A stretch of DNA of 64,000 nucleotides. It comes from Druceiella hillmani. Taxonomy: Eukaryota > Arthropoda > Insecta > Lepidoptera > Hepialidae. Of this stretch, positions 50,467-61,900 are shown piece after piece; position 1 is the stretch's first letter; each line of letters starts with the position of its first letter. Under the pieces are notes generated by a model. It did not search any database and had not been told where the DNA came from. It was given only the letters and a program-made list of their open reading frames with translations. The stretch covers positions 5,878,501 through 5,942,500 of the forward strand of contig JAYKKI010000038.1 of the NCBI GenBank assembly GCA_039881145.1, in the 5' to 3' direction. Both the position numbers and the translations under genes were made by a program.

Positions 50467-52082
50467 CTGCGGGCCGCAAGTGGAATTATAGTTAATATTT
50501 AGGTACTACTTATAACTATTTATTTGAAATTTAAATATAATTAACTCGACTCTATAATTGAGTTCCATATCCCAATTTAAAAAGGGGAAAAAATTGAAAA
50601 TCCTTTCGGATTATTGCTTCATTCGCATGTTTGCCTTTTCATAACTTTTCAAATATTGGTCATATTCTTGTGAAGTTTTGTATTGAGAAAGGAAAAATAA
50701 TAAAGTAAATTACTGAGGAGATTGAAAATTTTCCCTGTTTACTCGATTGGATATAATGATGAAGTTGAAGAAACACATAAAATGAATTTTCAAAATCGTG
50801 TGATGAAAAAAATACAAGAATACAGGAATATATAGGGCGGGAAACAAATTTTACAGAAAATTCCTAGTAAGTATTTATATTTCCATTTCTAAAATTTTAA
50901 ATATTTACCACGAACGCGTATGCGAAAGGATGTATTTCGTCTGGCTTAACATGTTTCCAATAAGTTGGAAATTTAAATGGACAAGGAAAGTATAAAGAAC
51001 AGGAAAGGAATCTCAACTTTCGACCTCAATTTGCACGAGCCAGTTTTTTAAAGACGAGTTCCATTCGCAGGTCTCTTTCTTATAATTATCAGTACGGGTA
51101 CAGTTTTCGCAGAGTGCTGCAACTTACTTGAAATATTACTTGTACAGATAGAAAAGCAAATAACATTCCCAAGGCTATTTTCAACCGGAATGTGCAAGCA
51201 GCTGTAAAATAATATCACTTTGTGCAGCAATTAAATATTCTAACCGATTTTTTTACAGATATAGATACCGACTTCACCTAAAATCCTTGTTTGGATTTTT
51301 AAAACTTTCAGTATCCATATAGTGAAGCTGACGTAACTAAGTCTTCATTAAACGGTGCCCGGTTGTAATTTTGAGGAAGAATATCTCAAACTATTCTTCT
51401 CAAAAACATACTCTTCACATTTAAATTGCATCAGGAAAAATCGTCAGAGCGCGCGCAAGCGATATTGCGAGTGCAAGTTTCCAGAGCGGGTCGTCAGAAG
51501 CGATCGAGCGTTCGCTGTACGTACACACAGTAGCTTTTATCCGAATGGGTGAATTGAATTTAAGTGTCGTTGTCATTGTCGCATTTGTATGACATATTAA
51601 AAAATTAATTACTAAATAAACTGAATAATTATTTCATTTCAGAAACAGCACTTAGCAAAAGGAAATTAAGAATTCAGTAAAGAAATTAATTTATTTATTT
51701 CGGTGACGACTCGTGTTGAAAGGTCAACCGCATTTTTTATGAAAATACAATTCTTTTAAATCGGTGAGCGGGGTTTCTCAAATAATGAACCACAAACACG
51801 GGGCTGTTCAGATAAAATTCACTAGTACCGGGCAAGTGGGCTGCGATTACGTGTATATATAATTTATACCTTTTCCTCAGTTAGACATTTAGTTGTTTAC
51901 ATATTTTTTATGAAATTTATAATAAATAGAGTAAATGCATTGCACAACATAAAAATAAAAACTTATGAAAAGTAGTTTTAAGCTTTTATCTACGAAATCG
52001 TTGTTTTATATATAAGAAAACGAAACAAAATGTATATACGAAAAGTTTTATTTATTTGCTCACTCGAAGTTTAAGGCTCATG

Positions 52083-52119
<37 letters not shown>

Positions 52120-52133
52120 TATATGTATACATA

Positions 52134-52194
<61 letters not shown>

Positions 52195-55100
52195 ATACAT
52201 AATATATATAATAATATATATATAATATATATATAGGGCTAGGGCGCTGGTTCTCAACGGCCGGACGCAGCATCCGCGTGTGCGACGCTTTTTATCATAA
52301 GCATTAAAGACTTTCGTTTATAGCCACGTCGGTATTAGGTTGGTCAGAAATAGCCCGTAGGAAATGGGCAATTTTGTCTACCTTCATAAAATTTATACAA
52401 AATAAGGTATTGATCATCAATTATTTAGAATTAATATGTAACTATTTAAAATTATGTATGTTTTATGATAAGAAGTAAGTTAAAGTACATAATATATATA
52501 ATTTAAAGAATTCACTTTAATATCAAAATTAAGGCATTACAAATAAGGCAAGTGGCGTGTATTGGAACACCACTTTTCAAAAGAAATTTTTGTATTTTAT
52601 ATGAACGATTAATTAAACAAGTACATTGCGCTGGCGACAAAATGAAGAAGTAAAATCGTATCACTCACCCTCATATAATCGCTAATATAATTTAGAATCA
52701 AACATTATAAATATCACTAGGAAAGTTCAACGAAATTGGCAGCAAAGCAGCAACTGACTGTGGGTTGAAACAGTCTTAGCTAGGCTTCAAAGATCACCAG
52801 TAACGAAACAATCTATGAAGCAGAAAGACCATTTTGCTTTTTTCCAGCGTGGTGCATATTTTAATATTACTCAAGTGTAAAAGAAAAAAAAGATTCTATG
52901 TCACGTCGCTCGGCCGATATCAATCGGTTGAGAGACGAACTGTTAATTTGACCTATCCGTTGCGAGTCAAGGCCGTCAAGGCAAAAAGAATGGCATCATT
53001 ATGTCGTTCCCTGTTTTCGGTTAGTTCAATGTTATATTTAGAAGTTTACACACCTGTTATGACATCTCTGCTGGTGATGATCTCTTCTAATTCCATCGAC
53101 ACCTCATTTAGTAGCCACGGAAGGAATTCTTCATCGATACCTGCAATTCGACATTGATATTGGTATAGTTTTATCTAATCGCATCGACGTCGGAAAACAA
53201 GAAAAAATTATCTCCGGTTTTATAAACAAGTCCAATATATTATTCTTTGCTGGTGTCCGTTTTTGTTGAACCTTTCTCTTTTTTCAGTTACGAAAGAGCT
53301 TGATAAAAAGGGCATGCGCTACGTATGAATATATCATTAGAACAGCACGAAAAGGGCACGAGCTACGTATGAATATATCATCAGAACAGCATGAAAAAAT
53401 AATGGTTAATTTAAAATGTCACAACAAACTCTCCTTAAAATATTCTAACAATAAATGCAAATATAACTTAACTTTATTTAACATTTAATTAATTCCCTTT
53501 GGTGCAACCACGTGTAATAAATTAAGTAATACTTCTCCTCGATACTTTTGATTATACGAATTGAATTATGTACAACCGTTTTCTTTAAAATAATTATAAA
53601 AACAATGGAATTGCACAATCTAACCTGCTGTCATATGTACTTGCCCAAATGTCCACGTTTTTTAGGTTATACCAAAGTCAAACTTGTGTCGAGGTCAGAC
53701 AGACGAAGTTATGACCAGCTTGTCATATACTGAGTTTATTAATAGCGTTCTTATCTAATTTATATTTATGCAAGGTTCTATACCGAGCCTATTAGTAACA
53801 GTGTAAGCGATTAAATTTCATATATTGATATCATTTATCGTCCTTTATTGTTACGCAAAACGTCCGAGGAGTTGTTGACAAATTGTTTTTTTAATACAAA
53901 TAAGTCACGGAAAGATTGACCGAAAAAGAAAACATTTTTTTAAACCTCACATGAAATGTTGTCTACAAATATTAGGTAATCAACATTGCGTTGATAAATT
54001 CGGTCTAGTTTAGAAATCTCAGCGTGTTCAACCATGTGGTCGCCTATAGAATTCATCACTTTTTTATGACATTTAAAACTAAACTTTGCCGAATTTTTAA
54101 AAAACTTTTAGGGTTCCCTTCTTAAAAATGAAAAGACGGAACTCTTACAGGATCACTTGGTTGTCTGTCCATAACGTCTCGTCCCGTCCGTCTGTCATAG
54201 CCCCTTTTCTCAGAAACAGCTTGCAACAAAACGATATGGATCTTTAAAGCATAGTTTTTTTTATCATGCAACAGTCTTACATACTGAGCAGGTTTTGAAC
54301 CTATACATAGGTTTTGAACCTATCACTTCCGGTCGACACATAATCTTGAAAATCAGCATTGTGGGAAGTCTTATAGCACAAGTAAAAATCTATGTAGAAT
54401 TATACAAATGTATTTACAAATGAATTATACAAATGTATTTACAAATGAATTATACAAATGTATTTACAAATGAATTATACAAATGTATTTACAAATGAAT
54501 TATACAAATACTATTCTATGTCGAATTATACACATGAAAGATTCGTTTGTTTTTAAGCCTGTGAAAGATATAGTAAGCAATACATTTACGATGTAAAATA
54601 TTAATATTTGTAAATAGTTTAATTAGAAATACTACGTGTCCGTTTATAAATGCCAAAATGTGTACGGAACTCTTGTAGTCCGAGTTCTAGTTATATTAAA
54701 TACAAGGCATATTTACTTTGTAAGAACCGATTTAGTCGCAGGCAGGAATTTCTTTCTTATACTAAGGGTACCTTTAATACTAAAGGAGACATTTTAACAT
54801 CTAAGGAGATGAGATATCCCAGCATCTACAGGATCATCTATCCGCCATACAATGGGCCTCATGAAAAGGCCTACTCGATGCTATTGGACGTCAATATATT
54901 GATAGGTACATACTACAGTAAATAGACGTGCGACATCAGCACATCAGCCAATATATTTATTTATCTTTCCGCCCGAGTTCGATGTATCGGCGATAAAATC
55001 AAAATCGATAAGTGTACGCCGAGACGCGCCATTGGATTATCCAAACTGTTCATTGGATCATCTAACACGAGACGATACGCAGTACGTGCTTTAAACACGC

Positions 55101-55887
55101 TTTAGTCCCGTGACCGACTCAAGAAGTTTCGTGGGCGGTGAAAATCAATATACGTATTTGTGAATATTCACACGGTCAAACAGCCACATTGCGTGCTCTC
55201 CCACGCCACCGTTCCGCTTGCGTTTGGGTCACCAGGCTGAAGTGCGTGCCTCCCGATAAAACAATACATTCATGATTAAACTATATAAAAGACGTTGGAA
55301 AATACATATGTAATACGACCATATACCTTACTTTTTATTTGCTCGATGTGTACAGTTTATTTATGATAATTTGCTGACAGACCTATTGAAAATTAAATAT
55401 CCAAGCCAGCAAGAGATAGTAATTTGCTGCGAGCGAGAAAAAAATCGACCAGGAACTTACTCCTCCTTATTCTGGAGAAGAGGTAGCCCTGTTCTTCCAG
55501 GCCGGCGAGCACCTGCGGGAGCAGGTCGGCTATGTAGCCCTGTACGAGAGCCGCAGCCGCGACGCGGTCGCGCGCCTCCCGCTGCAGCGCCGCTGCGCTT
55601 GCCGCTGCCGCTGTGCGCTTCTCCTGGAGCAACGATAACGAACGTTATTTATTTATTTCAAAGTCATTGCCGACTTTGGGCGCAAACCACATAGTAGTTA
55701 GAGTATTGGCAGGACTACACAGTATATACATAACAATGTTATGGTTTTATTTAATTTTGTCACACTTGAAATATGTGTGTATATATTAGTGACCGATCGA
55801 AACTGGATTTTCAGCCGAAACCGAAACCGAAACTTTTTTAAGCTTTGAAAATGTCCACAATTCCCTGGAATTTAGAGGTTTACAGAC

Positions 55888-55953
<66 letters not shown>

Positions 55954-58900
55954 CGCAATCTTAATATGTAGCTAATTACAATACTAACATAACAAAACAA
56001 CTCTTAAACAAAAAGATATATTGGTTGATGCCCTTGCACTTTTCGTACAGCCCATATTATGATAATAAAAGAGTGAGTAAAATATTAAACTTCTCTATTT
56101 CTACTTCCCTCAATCTCGTAACTGCCTTCGATAAATACAATTCGAAAGGAAACAGTAACTAGTAACTATATCTATCAGTATATCATATTATAATTATAAT
56201 CAAAACAAAGTAATGTAACATCTTTGCAACGATTAGCAGTTTAGTAACAGTCTTCAATAACTAAGTATTACTAAAATTAAAACTCAAAAAAATAGTGCCT
56301 AACGAAAAATACTTTTCTGTTGTAAATAAAATGTTTTTCAGTTACTTAGGAAATAAATCAATAATCATAATTAAAAGTCTTATATTGTAAGCTAAAAAAA
56401 GTAGTTTTTCTGCATTTTCACCCAGAAAATTACTGCGACGTTATATTTGTCCAGCAGCACTGAACATTTACTCGCTGGGGATGCTAGTTGGGGACGCGGA
56501 AAGATACTTTAACATTGCTTTTTTCAACGTCGGGTGTGGACTGGAGTTTCAATAAGAAAATATATCAGCATTACGTTGTAGTCGTGGCTCGGACAAATAG
56601 TACTGGATTGTTTGTTTCAATATCGAAGTTTTGTCATATTCTGTTTCAATTGTATTTGTCTGAGACTCATATGGGGTATTGTCGTGGGAGTTCTATAGAT
56701 TTTCTTCTTGTTTCTGGATATTGGATGCAGGCAGCATCGGCTCTGCAGAATATGAAGAAATAATGTTTCCATTTACCGCTTTGTTGTCATTACACCCCAA
56801 TAAAAAAGATACCATTTCTCTGATTGCAATGTCAACTGCATCGAAAGTTAGATACTTCGATTTGAAACGTGGCTCCAGTAATGTTGCTGCGCTTAACGGC
56901 GGATGCTCTTTTAAGGCGGACAATTTTTGATTCAAGTTTTTTTCAAGAGAATTTTTCATGATTGTCATTCCAATCGAACTTGTAATTTCCGATTAAGTAA
57001 TAATATCAAAGGCAACAAGGGTGGCTTCATAAAATAATTTCAGAACTTCTGCGAGATATTTCATAATGTCCCATTTGGTAGGGCAAAGTGTATATATTTT
57101 ACCATGTTTGACAGTGTACAAGTTTATTGCATTTTTTTGCTCTAAACGCCTTTGGAACATCAAATAAGCACTGTTCCACCTTGTATCAATATTTTGAGCC
57201 AAATCATGTTCTGACAGCCCGCATTGGTTTTGGCATTCCTTTATTTTTCTTGTCGCTGGCTCACTGTGGTGGAAGTGGCCTAAGATTTTTCGGCATTTTT
57301 TGTTATTTATTTGGTGTCTTGGTCTGCAAATAATAAACCAATTGCAGCGTACGTGATACATAGCCAATGGACTCATAGTGTCCGGTCCGCATAGCATACG
57401 CCATATTTGAGCATTATCGCGTAACACTATAAAAATCTTTTTAGTTAGCCATTTAAGTTCCATTCATCACTGGTATGATCTTGTTCCATAATAGCTGCAC
57501 CCAATATAATTTTAGGCGTTGATTCTCTGCAAGGCTGAGAAGGGAACATGTTTTGCTTGCGTTAGTTCATACGTCAGTAGTAACACTAAAGCACTCGGAT
57601 TTTGCTACTAAATTTTTTACTTTAACTTTCACCTTTTCTTAGTTTCCGGTATTAGTGTTTTTCGAAAAAAAATGTCTTCTTGTCTTCAATCCATATTTGT
57701 GAAAACGATCAAGATCAGTAAAACTAAGTCGTTGGAATGCATCACCACTCACCAATGAATAAGGCAACATATCCATAATTGCTTTTTCTATTCTGCGTGA
57801 AATTTCGTGATCGTCTGGCCATTATGCACATTTAGATATAGACAAATTCGGAATGGTCGATTGAACAAGTTTAAGTCGATCTGTACTCATTACCTCTAGA
57901 GAGACTTTAGTTCATTTTTGTATATTTGATTAACTTTTTTTATGTTGTCTAATTCCGACTGTCGCCTCAGAACTCGTCTGTGCTTTGGACTATGAAATTA
58001 ATTAGATGCTGTTTTACTCTATGTAATGTTTGGTTTTTGACTTCTTAATGAAAGTAATTTATTAAAAAGTTCGCAAATTGCTTTGGATAAATATTTAGTA
58101 TTCTTTTCAAAAAACTGCCAAATAGAATTCCATTCTTCTTGTGACATTTTTACCTAAGAACATATATAATCTAAGTTTAGTAATTAAATCAACAGTAAAC
58201 AAATATATCCAACTTAATTATATTACGGTATTCATAAATGTATGTAAATACTTTTATTTACTTATATACATATAAATAATAATCGCAATCTAAATTTATC
58301 TATGTCTATACCAAACTTATGTATATATTTTGCACGAAAAAAATCTCTAGGTTTACCTATTCAATAGAACTGATAGGTTCCATTTAATATATCTATTTAT
58401 TTATGTACCTTGTAATGACAAAAGCGATTTACATAAGAACGTATGCCATGAATATTAATTATGTATTGATTTAATTCATCTACCGTCCGTTAAAAGGAAC
58501 ACTAATACACTGATTCATTTTACTTTGGAATTCCATACTCAAAACAGAGTATCATTAAATAAAATATTTCGCGAAAAATGGTGAAAACTTACCGTTTTTT
58601 AATACGCACGAGAACAAAAATGTGACATGTTCGACGCGACTCGTCGGCGTATCGAAGGTCATGTGGCCACGAATTGCCTGAGACGCAAACGCCCGAATAC
58701 AGCCGAATGCAACCCGTGAGCTCAAGTACGTGTGTTTCGACCAAGCCGACAGGTACGACCGATTTGTGGTCGAAACCGAAACTTTGGCCGAAACCTCTTT
58801 TTTAGCCGAATTTACCCTCCGATAATAGTTTATAATTGTAAAATAATATGGACAAAATAACTTCAAATCTATCTAGCACAATATTTCTACGTACAGCTGT

Positions 58901-61900
58901 TCTACTGTAAATGATCAAGTATTATCGTAGGATTTGATACCATTGATAACAGTAAGCGGTCATTATTGTTCAATTCGTCTGTCCATCCTATTGATTATAA
59001 ACAATTTGTAAACCATGTAGTACTCATAATCAAATATGGTCAAACCCTTTGTGATAAATATTAATAAAATATTGTCTATTGTCCCGATCAATTCCTATGT
59101 ATACCTTCTCCAATCGAATACGCTTATCCTGATCGTGCAGCCGTTGCCGTTCAGCCTCGTCTGCAGCGCGTAGTTCGGCAAATCGGCGCTGCTGCTCGCG
59201 CAGCGCTGCCAGCTCCTCTTCTTCCAGGCACTCGAGAAGGGCCTGCTCCGTTGTCTTTCCCACTAGCGTTTCTAAGATCGGCTGTACCTCCAAGTCGAAG
59301 TCGAATAGCTGGATAGAATTGATAGAAAGACTGTCAGTTGATTATTGGGACAATCTGTTTGGGGGGTAATATGAAAATATATTTTATTTGAAATATCATA
59401 GCGAAATGTTAATTATATTTTTATACATAAATAATATTTGGCAAGCCTCCCTGGCTTTCTTTCTTTTTATCTATCTTTCATTTTATTTATTAAATCTCAA
59501 TAACTTAAGCCAAGTTTTTAGTTTTTTGTGCCTTATTTTTCATCGCAGATATTTACAATTTTTTTCATTCATTACATTTTTTATAGCCACATTCCATTTA
59601 TTAATTTTGAAATAAGCTATTGGGGGAAAGATGGTCTGTAACAAGTAATAACATATAAGTATTATTTATTTACATGTTCTCATTTGCCTTGTACTACCAT
59701 AAAATTAGTTAAAGTAAATTAAAAGTGTTTAAAGAAAGTTTCTAAATTCTAAAAAAAAGTAAAAATTGCATATTATGGAAAATTATATAACTTTGTAATT
59801 TGTTTTTTTATTAAAAGCAGATATTATTTTGCGTATTTATGTTTTTATAAATCCATCTCATCTCATCGGTCCACATACCGTAGTAGCGGCTTCATCATCT
59901 TTTTGTCGCCTACCTATGATACGAAAAGATGATCTGAGACAATTTTGGGGAATTTAGAGAAAACTATGTCTTCTACCATATTTGGACTTCCCGTGCACTG
60001 AGAAATGGTTTCCTTCACTTTATACTTCATAAAAACAAGTTCTTTTATGGTTATTTTAGTCGAATCTACAAAGGTAGCATAAATGCTCCGACGTAATTGC
60101 ATGTAATTCGACTTTTCTCTGATTGAAAGCAAGACTTCTCACAAATTGAAACGGGTATGCCAGCATCGACAGTAAACAAATTGAGAGTGCTCAATCGTTT
60201 GTATAATAGCATCGATTATTTTTTATTATAATCGTTTCGTAGTAAAGGGAACAGAGCAGTTTTTCAAAAGTTCCGAGCACCGTAAGTCCACTTTTATCGT
60301 GTGAACAATATGGGACAATCGTATAATGTGGTTATAAAGTTTGTTAGAATTTACAGGTGTTATGTACATACAGTCGCATGTAACAATAATTAAAGCAGTT
60401 GACACACAAACATTTTGTAAGTCAATGTTATTTCCAATGAAGAATGTTTTTTCTTTGACTCAGAATTGTAGCGTTGCCGCTCGTAAAAGAAAGGTGATCC
60501 AAGTATTTTATACTTAGCTTTTTTTCAGTAAACTCATAAGAGTATTTTCTTTCGATAAATTTTTGTGTTCTTCAAAGATGATTTTTGTTCGTGAGTTTTT
60601 CACAATCAATGTCTGATTCTCCCGTCTATCAAAATATAGCCCTCTCTATATTTTGATAGACAAACTATATCTCCAATATGTTACATACATATAATTAATG
60701 TTAGTTGTTTTTCACGGTCGAGTACAACTTTGTTTCTATCAAATCTTTTGGATAGATTTTCCATCGATCCGATTCATGCTGAAGTCTGATACTAATTTTC
60801 CATCGATACGATTCATGCTGAAGTCTGAGAGTGATTCTCCATTGATACGACATCAGAGATTGCAGAAAGTTTCTTAATTTTTGGCCTATCAAAGTTGCCC
60901 TGGCTAGATATTTCGGGCGATATTAATCCTCTCTGTTCGATGAATGATCCCACGACTGTGGGCGTATTGTATGCGAAGAGATAAAGTCAAGAATATGTTT
61001 TTTTTCTTAATGTGAAATATCTAATAGTGCATTTGGATGGGAATTCAAACGTTTCGATGACACGTCGCGACTTGCCGTTCGGTCAGTTTCGCGTCTTGTT
61101 AATAGTATTATAAAATTAAAAATGTATTTTCAATAGATAATAAGATAAAATTAATATTTTATTTGTTATTAACAACTATCTGGATATTTGTTTTTTCGTC
61201 TTCAAATCGTTGAAATGAAAATATTTCAGAACAAAAATATGAAAAAATTATGAGAGCTCTCGATTTTTTTAGATCGTGACTTTTGTGTTTCTATAATTAT
61301 TCACCACATTTTTCTTGCACATATTTGGCGCTAATTCTTTTTCAAATTCAGATATAGAACAATATTAATCACTCCCTTATGATACGATTACAGTAAATTG
61401 AGAAGAAAAAGCAGTTGTGAAATTAAATTAACGATATCCGATACCGATGATATACTTGTCACTTCTTATTTCGTTCCTAAATTAATGACGATTACGCGTG
61501 TGTTAGAGGATCGCGGGGGAAAATGATAGGGATTTCTTAACGTATTAAGCAACAGAATGATGTGCAACTAACACTGAAAATTAATATAACAATACATAAA
61601 AAACCGTGTTCTCTTTATTACAAATTAATTATTTAAAAGTAAAGAAAAGAAAGAATGTAAAGTTTTGGTACTAATAGGTACCTTGTTTGTTGGCTTGGAG
61701 CAGTATTAAAAACAAACAATTTTACAAAGTGATTTTATGTTGTATTTTGTAGCTGAGTGGTCCTTTTTAAAGAAATAAATATTTCATACATACAGAGATC
61801 CACCTTAACGTACATGTAAGTTATACCCTGTATAGCTGTGTTTTTATTTTCCAACATAGCTTGAACGGCTTGATAAATATTCATGTGTAATGGTGGTATC

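Noticed and set aside
59914..60132. 72-codon minus-strand open frame inside an RSPH3 intron
   Set aside because: Looks mildly protein-like but no family could be recognised and no splice sites join it to RSPH3; left unannotated.
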